Source of the DNA: JAFGVL01 sp963662245
GTDB lineage: Bacteria > Bacteroidota > Bacteroidia > Bacteroidales > Paludibacteraceae
Reading direction: 5' to 3'
Length of the DNA: 64,000 bases
NCBI GenBank assembly: GCA_963662245.2
Contig: CAXXVQ010000007.1
Span: 77,671-141,670 of the forward strand
Under the pieces are notes generated by a model. The model saw only the letters and a program-made list of their open reading frames with translations. It was not told the DNA's origin and ran no database searches. This document shows positions 37,901-44,993 of this stretch, piece after piece (the stretch's first letter is position 1; each line of letters begins with the position of its first letter). The position numbers and the translations under genes are program-made.

Positions 37901-40900
37901 CATACTGTCAAGGTAATGCAATACCTACAATCTCTGCTTCTGTCAATACAGGAGAAACAATTGACTGGTATAATGTTGCTACAGGTGGTTCTCCTATCCA
38001 AACTGCAAGCTTAACTTATACTCCAACGGTGGCTGGCACATATTATGCTGAAGCTAGAAATACAACAACGGCTTGTACTAGTACAACTAGAACAGCAATT
38101 AAAGTTACTGAGAATACTAAACCAGTATTAACTGTAAATGCTACGCCTGCTGCGGTTTGTGCTCCTAGCACTATTGACCTTACAAATGGAACTAGCACTA
38201 CTGCGGGTACTATTGCATACTATACAGATGCTGCATTAACTTCGACAGAAAGTACACCAGCATCCATTGCCTCTACTGGAACTTACTATGTATTAGCTCA
38301 AACGACTAACGGTTGTCGTGATACGGCTAGCATTGATGTTACTGTAAATGAGAAACCTGTATTAACTGTAAATGCTACGCCAGCGGCGGTTTGTGCTCCT
38401 AGCACTATTGACCTTACAAATGGAACTAGCACTACTGTGGGTACTATTGCATACTATACAGATGCTGCATTAACTTCGACAGAAAGTACACCAGCATCCA
38501 TTGCCTCTACTGGAACTTACTATGTATTAGCTCAAACGACTAACGGTTGTCGTGATACGGCTAGCATTGATGTTACTGTAAATGAGAAACCTGTATTAAC
38601 TGTAAATGCTACGCCAGCGGCGGTTTGTGCTCCTAGCACTATTGACCTTACAAATGGAACTAGCACTACTGTGGGTACTATTGCATACTATACAGATGCT
38701 GCATTAACTTCGACAGAAAGTACACCAGCAGCGATTGCTTCTACTGGAACTTACTATGTATTAGCTCAAACGACTAACGGTTGTCGTGATACGGCTAGCA
38801 TTGATGTTACTGTAAATGAGAAACCTGTATTAACTGTAAATGCTACGCCTGCGGCGGTTTGTGCTCCTAGCACTATTGACTTAACTAGTGGTACTAGCTC
38901 TGATATTGCAGGTACAATCACATACTATAGCGATGCTGCTTTATCTTCAGTTATTACTAATCAAACTGCGGTAGACGCTACGGGGACTTACTATGTACTT
39001 GTAAATTCTACTTCTGGTTCTTGTCGTGATACGGCTTCTATTGATGTGACTGTAAACTCTCAACCTACAATTACAGTTAGCTCTGCAGCATCTTGTGCTA
39101 CTGACCTTCTTACTTACGGCTTAGATGTAACAGTTAGCTCTGGTAGTGTAACTGCTACTGAAGGTAATGCTACAGACAATACAGGGAATATTTGGACTAT
39201 TGATAATATTACTGCTGGAAACAACATTACCATTACTGTTACGGGTGCTAATACTTGTACTAATACTATAGATATAACTGCTCCTAACTGTTCTTGTGCT
39301 CCAATGGATGCTCCAGTTAGCGCAGGAGATACTGCATACTGTCAAGGTAATGCAATACCTACAATCTCTGCTTCTGTCAATACAGGAGAAACAATTGACT
39401 GGTATAATGTTGCTACAGGTGGTTCTCCTATCCAAACTGCAAGCTTAACTTATACTCCAACGGTGGCTGGCACATATTATGCTGAAGCTAGAAATACAAC
39501 AACGGCTTGTACTAGTACAACTAGAACAGCAATTAAAGTTACTGAGAATACTAAACCTGTATTAACTGTAAATGCTACGCCTACTGCGGTTTGTGCTCCT
39601 AGTACTATTGACCTTACAAATGGAACTAGCACTACTGTGGGTACTATTGCATACTATACAGATGCTGCATTAACTTCGACAGAAAGTACACCAGCATCCA
39701 TTGCTTCTACTGGAACTTACTATGTATTAGCTCAAACGACTAACGGTTGTCGTGATACGGCTAGCATTGATGTTACTGTAAATGCTAAACCAGTATTAAC
39801 TGTAAATGCGACTCCAGCGGCAGTTTGTGCTCCTAGTACTATTGACCTTACAAATGGAACTAGCACTACTGTGGGTACTATTGCATACTATACAGATGCT
39901 GCATTAACTTCGACAGAAAGTACACCAGCAGCGATTGCTTCTACTGGAACTTACTATGTATTAGCTCAAACGACTAACGGTTGTCGTGATACGGCTAGCA
40001 TTGATGTTACTGTAAATGAGAAACCAGTATTAACTGTAAATGCGACTCCAGCGGCAGTTTGTGCTCCTAGTACTATTGACTTAACTAGTGGTACTAGCTC
40101 TGATATTGCAGGTACAATCACATACTATAGCGATGCTGCTTTATCTTCAGTTATTACTAATCAAACTGCGGTAGACGCTACGGGGACTTACTATGTACTT
40201 GTAAATTCTACTTCTGGCTCTTGTCGTGATACGGCTAGCATTGATGTAACTATTAATAAAAAACCAGTATTAACTGTAAATGCAACTCCAGCGGCAGTTT
40301 GTGCTCCTAGTACTATTGACTTAACTAGTGGTACTAGCAGCGACTTAGCTGGTACTATTACATATTACACTGATGCTGTATTATCTTCAGCTGTTGCTGA
40401 TCCAACTGCGGTAGACGCTACTGGGACTTACTATGTACTTATAAATTCTACTTCTGGTTCTTGTCGTGATACGGCTTCTATTGATGTGACTGTAAACTCT
40501 CAACCTACAATTACAGTTAGCTCAGCAGCATCTTGTGCTACTGACCTTCTTACTTACGGCTTAGATGTAACAGTTAGCTCTGGTAGTGTAACTGCTACTG
40601 AAGGTAATGCTACAGACAATACAGGGAATATTTGGACTATTGATAATATTACTGCTGGAAATAACATTACCATTACTGTTACGGGTGCTAATACTTGTAC
40701 TAATACTATAGATATAACTGCTCCTAACTGTTCTTGTGCTCCAATGGATGCTCCAGTTAGCGCAGGAGATACTGCATACTGTCAAGGTAATGCAACACCT
40801 ACAATCTCTGCTTCTGTCAATACAGGAGAAACAATTGACTGGTATAATGTTGCTACAGGTGGTTCTCCTATCCAAACTGCAAGCTTAACTTATACTCCAA

Positions 40901-43428
40901 CGGTGGCTGGCACATATTATGCTGAAGCTAGAAATACAACAACGGCTTGTACTAGTACAACTAGAACAGCAATTAAAGTTACTGAGAATACTAAACCAGT
41001 ATTAACTGTAAATGCGACTCCAGCAGCGGTTTGTGCTCCTAGCACTATTGACCTTACAAATGGAACTAGCACTACTGCGGGTACTATTGCATACTATACA
41101 GATGCTGCATTAACTTCGACAGAAAGTACACCAGCATCCATTGCCTCTACTGGAACTTACTATGTATTAGCTCAAACGACTAACGGTTGTCGTGATACGG
41201 CTAGCATCGATGTTACTGTAAATGCGAAACCTACAATTACTGTTAGCAATACTCCTGCTTGTGCTGCTGATCTTGCTACTTATGCTCTTGAAGTTACTGT
41301 AAGTGCTGGGACTGTAACAGCAGACTATGGAACTCCAAGTGACTTAGGATCTAATATCTGGAGTATTTCAAGTGTTCTTACAGGAAATGATGTAACTATT
41401 ATTGTAACTGATAATACTTGTACTGATACCCTTGAAGTGACAGCTCCAAGTTGTTCTTGTGGTACTATTGATGCTCCAATTAGTCTTGGAGACACTACTT
41501 ACTGTCAAGGTAGCACAATACCAACAATTAGTGTTACAGTAAACTCTGATGAGACTGTTGACTGGTATGATGCAGCTGTTGGTGGAAATAAACTTTTATC
41601 AGATAACTCTAGCTATACTCCTACTGCTGCAGGTACATATTATGCAGAAGCAAGAATAATAACTAGTGGTTGCTTAAGTTCTACAAGAACAGCTGTGATT
41701 GTAACTGAAAATAGTTTACCTACTTTAACAATCACAGACCCAGCATCAATTTGCCCGGGCGCTACAGCTGACATTACTGATGCGAGTATAACAGATGGTT
41801 CTGATGCGAGTTTAACATACACATACTGGACAGGTCTAGCAAAATCAACAGAAATCAATGATCCGACTACAGTAAGTGCTGGTAAATATTATATCGAAGG
41901 AACAAATACTCTTGGCTGTTCGACTACTGCTTCTGTAACTGTTTCTGAAATTGATATCCCTGAATTAACAATATCAAGTCCAGATACTGCAATTACATGT
42001 TTAGTGTCTAATCTAACAATGAGTGCAACTCTAGGATTCACGGATTACACATGGGTAAAAAATGGGACCAATACAGCTGTTAACACTAGACAATATCCAA
42101 TCAGTTCAACAGACTCTGATTATGAAGGAATATATACTGTAAAAGCTCTATATAGCGGATGTAATATTCAATCTAATGATACTGTAACGATTGTAAAAGA
42201 TGACATCGTTCCTACAGTTTCGTTAACTGTTAGTGGAGCATATCAAGACAGTATTATTACATGCAATGATGTTGTTCTGGGCTATGAACTATCTACAACC
42301 AGTGTAGTAGAAAATGTTAAATGGAAATACTTTAGTACAACTGTATCAAATGCAGATACTGTTATTGCAGAAAAAACAGGTACTTACAACTTAAGCGTAA
42401 CTCTTGCAAATGGATGTACAACGAACAAAGTGAGCACCACATTATACAAACAAGCACCTCCGGTTGTTGCAATCAATGGTATTGGGAATGGTAAACTTGA
42501 CGAAAACCAACAATCACTAACATTGAGTTCTTCGCAAAGTGCAGTAAATTACACATGGTCTCGTAATGGAAATGTTATTGGAAACGATTCTGCTCTTGTT
42601 GTTAGTGATGCTGGTCAATACGATTTATCTGTCACTTACGAATCTGGATGTGTAATGACAGCTACATCTGTGACTGTTGAAGAATATGATTGGATTGCTA
42701 CTCCAACTAACTTCAACCAATCACTTACAATTGGCCAATCTATTAGTGACATCGCATTTACTGTAGGTGGAGAAACTTCAACTGTAACAGTAACAGGACT
42801 GCCTGATGGAGTGACATATAATTCGGCTACAAATACAATAAGCGGAACTCCAACAGCAGTTGGCTCATACACTTATACAATTACAACAGATGGAACTAAT
42901 CCAACAACTGTAAGTGGTACAATTACTGTAAATAAAGTTGTTTATCCTGTGCCAACAATAAATGTTTCAGCTAACTTAACGCAGAAAGTAAAAGTTAGAA
43001 CCGAGATTTCAAACATCTACTTTACTTGGACTGGTGGAGATTATGAAGACATAATTGTAGAAGGATTACCTGACGGAGTTACATACACTATTGATGAAAC
43101 AGCTGGAACTCTGATTATCTCAGGTACCCCTACTCTATCTTCAGCTTATACAATTACAACAATTGACATGAACGGAGATTCAGTACAATACACAGGTGAA
43201 ATTAAAGTTGCTGGTCATATTGCTTACCAAAAAGGCAATGACTTAGTAGTTACTGGAGATGTCAACAAATTAGAAGTATACAACTTCAATGGTAAATATA
43301 TCCGTAAAGAAGAAGGAACAAATATTATTTACTCATTTAATGGTGTAACGGGTAATTATGTTGTTAAAATCACTGAACCAAACAAAGATGTATACGCAGT
43401 GAAATTTAACTGGAAAGCAACCCGATAA
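31897..43428 (+). CDS. Ig-like stalk and T9SS tail of the giant pectate lyase (3,843-aa open frame)
   Basis: The ATG at 31897 is not the true start: the ancestral frame joins at about 31930 from the upstream lyase part. In order: end of a nested carbohydrate-binding-like domain; three He_PIG/Ig-like units; a fibronectin III unit split by a nested beta domain (about 32790-33470); an Ig-like unit; a carboxypeptidase-regulatory-like domain (DGTNPIDGATVTIDGLSG); a module shared with the PL9-like gene (33991-34644); a DUF5018-like unit; a Big_7-like unit; 17 near-identical 78/80-residue Cys-pair Ig units and three 164-residue units (35737-41226); diverged copies; two putative Ig units; and a type A T9SS tail (KLEVYNFNGKYIRKEEG to the C-terminus). 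Probably a cell-surface or secreted pectin-degrading fibre-like protein. Confidence 0.85.
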   Translation: MLQSKDLYLLTLPATIATYTWTGGATTLYVYADNSINFSRIKVEPAATTTCSTTSVTSGTTYTANSFDSATGTISVQAIGNEVSYLSSNYSEAILASNPIAATISLTSAAATVTQSVYTNTAITNITYDYTGSAVITWSGTSGSTVPPTGVSVSNSNGSITINGVPSVAGTYGYSIAVSAIAGGSPASASASGSITVTDEPVDATITLTSTSGTDAQSVITSQSIDDITYSYTGTYTSITWTGSSTTTPSGITVDSGTSGSISIIGTPATAGTYNYKIDIAGIGTGANTSTTGSFTVSDPTTLGDVTATYTMNGSDADVTWGAVANASSYNVKVCSGGVSATSTTYDFNSEAATTYNNGDVLINGLTVVNSTKTVSVASASGTYGGITITKMLKFSGGGSTTDCAVKLTTDGAGTLTVYCNAADNGRVLAVNDGSSLISDGSSSNTVVVNLPSAGTYYIYSASSGMNIYLIDFSSSSSCTEYSVSGTSYTATSFNSATSTISVQAVGNGVGYLNGIYTEATELTSPVDASITLGSGSATQSVYTNVAITDIDYTFTGTYNNITWSTSTPAGITVTPSGGTVNISGTPTTAGIYDYTITIDGLNGGTATTATGTITVTDAPTYSITFTVTDGTNPIDGATVTIDGLSGTTNASGQVTISGVSAGAQSYSITKTGYTSTSGTIAVSENTSESATMTAGLPKVAYITNSASATYGNDTKILPALQAEFDVTLIQSTTTGVDFSGYDLVILSEVPGSADAINVELEGIDKPFLMMKVHAYKSTVWNWAASGFNQDATLTNMVVSNTTHEIFSGINFTGTSNNEIQILSSVNNSKGLTYADPSQFTVSGGTISKIATLGGNTAQVGIFEIPVGTTVGGNTTTKRWMQIGINSESYANVTSDGQKLITNTAYYLMGMSIPASTTKTISSFSINGVSGTISGTNITVNLPAGTDLSALTPTIAHNGASISPTGSQDFSSSSVTYTVTAGDGSTQTYTVTVTKTVPVIAVCTSSVLSFSTETNVASDSILCQITGTDLAEDITVTVASPFEIRLSDSDTWGTTKTITATVGDADKTIQIRYNPTAAGPHSATILVSSLEANTQTIALEGITTDVNTPPTVVMSAPANGSCVTEGASLTLSAIATDIDGTVSSVEFYNGSTLIGSGTQDVDTFSYTWTVPANLSDTIYAIAIDDATDSTFSDTIIINLNPTIIITDPSAVCAPSTVDLTAADVTTGSTASLTYSYFTDATATTAIADEKIVDATGTYYIVGTTNEGCHDTASVVVTVNAKPLLTVNATPTAVCAPSTIDLTSGTNSDIAGTITYYSDAALSSVITNQTAVDATGTYYVLVNSTSGSCRDTASIDVTINEKPVLTVNATPAAVCAPSTIDLTNGTSTTAGTIAYYTDAALTSTESTPASIASTGTYYVLAQTTNGCRDTASIDVTVNEKPVLTVNATPAAVCAPSTIDLTNGTSTTVGTIAYYTDAALTSTESTPAAIASTGTYYVLAQTTNGCRDTASIDVTVNEKPVLTVNATPAAVCAPSTIDLTNGTSTTVGTIAYYTDAALTSTESTPASIASTGTYYVLAQTTNGCRDTASIDVTVNEKPVLTVNATPAAVCAPSTIDLTNGTSTTVGTIAYYTDAALTSTESTPASIASTGTYYVLAQTTNGCRDTASIDVTVNAKPVLTVNATPAAVCAPSTIDLTNGTSTTVGTIAYYTDAALTSTESTPAAIASTGTYYVLAQTTNGCRDTASIDVTVNEKPVLTVNATPAAVCAPSTIDLTSGTSSDIAGTITYYSDAALSSVITNQTAVDATGTYYVLVNSTSGSCRDTASIDVTINKKPVLTVNATPAAVCAPSTIDLTSGTSSDLAGTITYYTDAVLSSAVADPTAVDATGTYYVLINSTSGSCRDTASIDVTVNSQPTITVSSAASCATDLLTYGLDVTVSSGSVTATEGNATDNTGNIWTIDNITAGNNITITVTGANTCTNTIDITAPNCSCAPMDAPVSAGDTAYCQGNAIPTISASVNTGETIDWYNVATGGSPIQTASLTYTPTVAGTYYAEARNTTTACTSTTRTAIKVTENTKPVLTVNATPAAVCAPSTIDLTNGTSTTAGTIAYYTDAALTSTESTPASIASTGTYYVLAQTTNGCRDTASIDVTVNEKPVLTVNATPAAVCAPSTIDLTNGTSTTVGTIAYYTDAALTSTESTPASIASTGTYYVLAQTTNGCRDTASIDVTVNEKPVLTVNATPAAVCAPSTIDLTNGTSTTVGTIAYYTDAALTSTESTPAAIASTGTYYVLAQTTNGCRDTASIDVTVNEKPVLTVNATPAAVCAPSTIDLTSGTSSDIAGTITYYSDAALSSVITNQTAVDATGTYYVLVNSTSGSCRDTASIDVTVNSQPTITVSSAASCATDLLTYGLDVTVSSGSVTATEGNATDNTGNIWTIDNITAGNNITITVTGANTCTNTIDITAPNCSCAPMDAPVSAGDTAYCQGNAIPTISASVNTGETIDWYNVATGGSPIQTASLTYTPTVAGTYYAEARNTTTACTSTTRTAIKVTENTKPVLTVNATPTAVCAPSTIDLTNGTSTTVGTIAYYTDAALTSTESTPASIASTGTYYVLAQTTNGCRDTASIDVTVNAKPVLTVNATPAAVCAPSTIDLTNGTSTTVGTIAYYTDAALTSTESTPAAIASTGTYYVLAQTTNGCRDTASIDVTVNEKPVLTVNATPAAVCAPSTIDLTSGTSSDIAGTITYYSDAALSSVITNQTAVDATGTYYVLVNSTSGSCRDTASIDVTINKKPVLTVNATPAAVCAPSTIDLTSGTSSDLAGTITYYTDAVLSSAVADPTAVDATGTYYVLINSTSGSCRDTASIDVTVNSQPTITVSSAASCATDLLTYGLDVTVSSGSVTATEGNATDNTGNIWTIDNITAGNNITITVTGANTCTNTIDITAPNCSCAPMDAPVSAGDTAYCQGNATPTISASVNTGETIDWYNVATGGSPIQTASLTYTPTVAGTYYAEARNTTTACTSTTRTAIKVTENTKPVLTVNATPAAVCAPSTIDLTNGTSTTAGTIAYYTDAALTSTESTPASIASTGTYYVLAQTTNGCRDTASIDVTVNAKPTITVSNTPACAADLATYALEVTVSAGTVTADYGTPSDLGSNIWSISSVLTGNDVTIIVTDNTCTDTLEVTAPSCSCGTIDAPISLGDTTYCQGSTIPTISVTVNSDETVDWYDAAVGGNKLLSDNSSYTPTAAGTYYAEARIITSGCLSSTRTAVIVTENSLPTLTITDPASICPGATADITDASITDGSDASLTYTYWTGLAKSTEINDPTTVSAGKYYIEGTNTLGCSTTASVTVSEIDIPELTISSPDTAITCLVSNLTMSATLGFTDYTWVKNGTNTAVNTRQYPISSTDSDYEGIYTVKALYSGCNIQSNDTVTIVKDDIVPTVSLTVSGAYQDSIITCNDVVLGYELSTTSVVENVKWKYFSTTVSNADTVIAEKTGTYNLSVTLANGCTTNKVSTTLYKQAPPVVAINGIGNGKLDENQQSLTLSSSQSAVNYTWSRNGNVIGNDSALVVSDAGQYDLSVTYESGCVMTATSVTVEEYDWIATPTNFNQSLTIGQSISDIAFTVGGETSTVTVTGLPDGVTYNSATNTISGTPTAVGSYTYTITTDGTNPTTVSGTITVNKVVYPVPTINVSANLTQKVKVRTEISNIYFTWTGGDYEDIIVEGLPDGVTYTIDETAGTLIISGTPTLSSAYTITTIDMNGDSVQYTGEIKVAGHIAYQKGNDLVVTGDVNKLEVYNFNGKYIRKEEGTNIIYSFNGVTGNYVVKITEPNKDVYAVKFNWKATR
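35737..41226 (+). repeat. Coding tandem array: 17 A/B units (234 or 240 bp) and three C units (492 bp)
   Basis: Unit starts: B 35737; A 35977, 36211, 36445, 36679, 36913; B 37147; B' 37387; C 37627; A 38119, 38353, 38587; B 38821; C 39061; A 39553, 39787; B 40021; B' 40261; C 40501; A 40993. A units are 78 residues (KPVLTVNATPAAVCAPSTID to SIDVTVNE); B units are 80. Each has two cysteines (VCAP and GCRD or SCRD), likely a disulfide. C units are 164 residues (QPTITVSSAASCATDLLTYG onward, ending TAIKVTENT). Copies are almost identical at DNA level, including third positions. Confidence 0.95.
36679..41226 (+). repeat. Higher-order segmental duplication within the array
   Basis: The block A-A-B-B'-C-A at 36679-38352 recurs at 39553-41226, offset exactly 2,874 bp. 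C units are spaced 1,434 bp (37627 to 39061) and 1,440 bp (39061 to 40501), which differ by the 6 bp that separate A from B units. This points to unequal crossing-over of whole blocks. Confidence 0.9.
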
Positions 43429-43472
43429 CAATCTCGAACTATAAATAAAAACAGGAGCATATTGCAGTCATG

Positions 43473-43502
43473 GTCGGAAGATTTTATCTTCCGACTTTTT
43501 TT
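43473..43502 (+). terminator. Inward-facing terminator at the left end of the IS4 element
   Basis: GTCGGAAGAT (43473-43482) pairs with ATCTTCCGAC (43486-43495), a three-base loop, then seven T. It would stop plus-strand transcripts arriving from the giant gene, before they run antisense through the transposase. Confidence 0.8.
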
Positions 43503-44724
43503 ATGTTTTAAACATTAAGTTTGGGTCTCCTCCGCATTGTTGAACTATCATTGCCATTCCAAGATTTCTAATTTCCATGGACAGTCTTCTTTTTGCCGTA
43601 GTGTAACTTATGTTGTTTATTTTCTTGTAGATAAGAATAAGCATTGCAACAATTAAGGTCATGTATAAAATCACTTCAATTCCATTCTTATTTAACGAGA
43701 CTAAATGGCTGACACTAAGTTCTTGCTTTATAAAACGGAAAAAAACTTCAATGTCCCATCTTCGTCTATAAGCATCTGCAATTTCTTGTGGAGTTAGTTT
43801 AAAATCATTAGAGATAAACCAAAATTGTTTTTGAGAATCATCTTTTCTTTGCCCTATGATTAGCCGAAAAGGCTGATCAAGGAGTTCTTCGCGATAGTGA
43901 GTATTACCTTTTGTATTATTAATTTTCACTCCAGTATACAGAAACACTTTACTGTCCTTGAGTAGCGTTAATTCGCCTAAATCCAACGAGGTATTATCAT
44001 TAATTAATGATTCTAGTTCTTCGTATTTTCGGTTTTCTTTTAATCTGGCCACAAAGCTTATTTCTTGCTTAGAAAAGTCTTTCATGGTTCTAGAGGATTG
44101 CAGTCCTCTATCTATCACATATAAATTGGTGTGACCTACTTGCTGCTTTATATGAGAGAAAACCACTTTAGGTAATGCAACATCTTCGCTGCAATGGCTT
44201 TGTTCAGTAAACACTTGCGCTTCACAAGGAAATAATCCATCAAAAGCAAGACTGTACTTAACAGCTTTCTTTCCACATGAATTATGATTTAAACCTTCAA
44301 TGAGTTTACCCGACAAATCGTAAACCATAGAGCTGTCAACTCGTATTAGATTATACTTGTCTCTTTCAGTTGAGCTATATAAATCTGAGAACTGAGTATA
44401 AATGCATTGATAAATTTCTTTAAAGTAATTAGAATCAATCTTTGAGAGTCTCTCTGAAATAGAGCTTCGTCGAACTTTATCTTCTTGATCAAGATTGAAC
44501 AGAAGTTTAAAAACAGAATCGTTAAATGTGTCTTCTAGACTTCTTTGACTTAGCCTCTCATTATTTAAAAGCCCATAGAGTAAAAGATAAAACATCTTTT
44601 TACCATGTAATACTTTTGAATAATGGTCAACCTTAGTGGTTTCTGACAAATGACTTAATAATGCTTCAGGGATTACATTAAGTATCTCTGATGCGGTTAC
44701 TTTGTGATCTTTAAATACTGACAT
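43501..44724 (-). CDS. IS4-family DDE transposase
   Basis: 407 residues from the ATG at 44722-44724 (MSVFKDHKVTASEILNVIPE). A longer frame reaches 44775, but the promoter -7 box is at 44745-44752, so the shorter form is the right start. The DDE triad is recognisable: RVDSSMVYDLSG, LYVIDRGLQSSRTM and the IS4 Y-R-E-K signature YRRRWDIEVFFRFIKQEL. The frame is intact, so the element is probably mobile. The gene is isolated by terminators at both ends of the element. Confidence 0.93.
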   Translation of the reverse strand: MSVFKDHKVTASEILNVIPEALLSHLSETTKVDHYSKVLHGKKMFYLLLYGLLNNERLSQRSLEDTFNDSVFKLLFNLDQEDKVRRSSISERLSKIDSNYFKEIYQCIYTQFSDLYSSTERDKYNLIRVDSSMVYDLSGKLIEGLNHNSCGKKAVKYSLAFDGLFPCEAQVFTEQSHCSEDVALPKVVFSHIKQQVGHTNLYVIDRGLQSSRTMKDFSKQEISFVARLKENRKYEELESLINDNTSLDLGELTLLKDSKVFLYTGVKINNTKGNTHYREELLDQPFRLIIGQRKDDSQKQFWFISNDFKLTPQEIADAYRRRWDIEVFFRFIKQELSVSHLVSLNKNGIEVILYMTLIVAMLILIYKKINNISYTTAKRRLSMEIRNLGMAMIVQQCGGDPNLMFKT

Positions 44725-44744
44725 AACTATTTGATTATCAGACA

Positions 44745-44775
44745 CAAAGATAGTGAAAACATATTGAATATGCAA
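44745..44775 (-). promoter_or_regulatory. Transposase promoter inside the IS4 element
   Basis: On the minus strand TTG (44773-44775), 20 nt, TATCTTTG (44745-44752). Predicted start is about 14 nt before the ATG at 44724. Confidence 0.8.
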
Positions 44776-44820
44776 GTTAATTCATTGATATTCAATTGAT
44801 TAAACACATTTTTATAAACA

Positions 44821-44850
44821 AAAAAAATGGTCGGAATTTCTTCCGACCAT
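44821..44850 (-). terminator. Inward-facing terminator at the right end of the IS4 element
   Basis: ATGGTCGGAA (44827-44836) pairs with TTCCGACCAT (44841-44850), and on the minus strand is followed by seven U. It would stop minus-strand transcripts entering from outside before they reach the transposase promoter. Confidence 0.8.
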
Positions 44851-44993
44851 GACTGAGCATATTGCTCCTGTTTTTTTGTTTCAACAAATGTTATTTTTTC
44901 TACCTAAACAGAAAATATAACAAGCATTACGCAATTACATTATTATACTTGTCATATATTTGTAATTAGAAGAATCAAAAAATATCTAGATAT

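Larger units (their letters stand above)
43466..44854 (-). mobile_element. Complete IS4-family insertion sequence (1,389 bp)
   Basis: Inverted repeats AGTCATGGTCGGAAGA at 43466-43481 and in reverse at 44839-44854. An 11-bp direct repeat, GAGCATATTGC, flanks it (43455-43465 and 44855-44865), the length expected for the IS4 family. It carries a single intact transposase gene on the minus strand. The intact target duplication indicates a recent insertion. Confidence 0.95.
43448..44877 (+). terminator. Terminator of the giant gene, split by the IS4 element
   Basis: The left arm (AAACAGGAGCA, ending at 43459) and right arm (TGCTCCTGTTTTTTT, 44863-44877) would form a hairpin with a three-base loop if the IS and one copy of its target duplication were removed. 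The giant gene stops at 43428, 20 bp before. The stem is now about 1.4 kb apart. Confidence 0.8.

Noticed and set aside
37687..40875. Three minus-strand ORFs of 104 residues in the repeat array (37687-38001, 39121-39435, 40561-40875)
   Set aside because: They are antisense shadows of the C units and simply repeat with them; serine, cysteine and isoleucine-rich translation has no family features.
35737..41226. Array considered as CRISPR
   Set aside because: Units are long, coding and contiguous without spacers; no cas genes.
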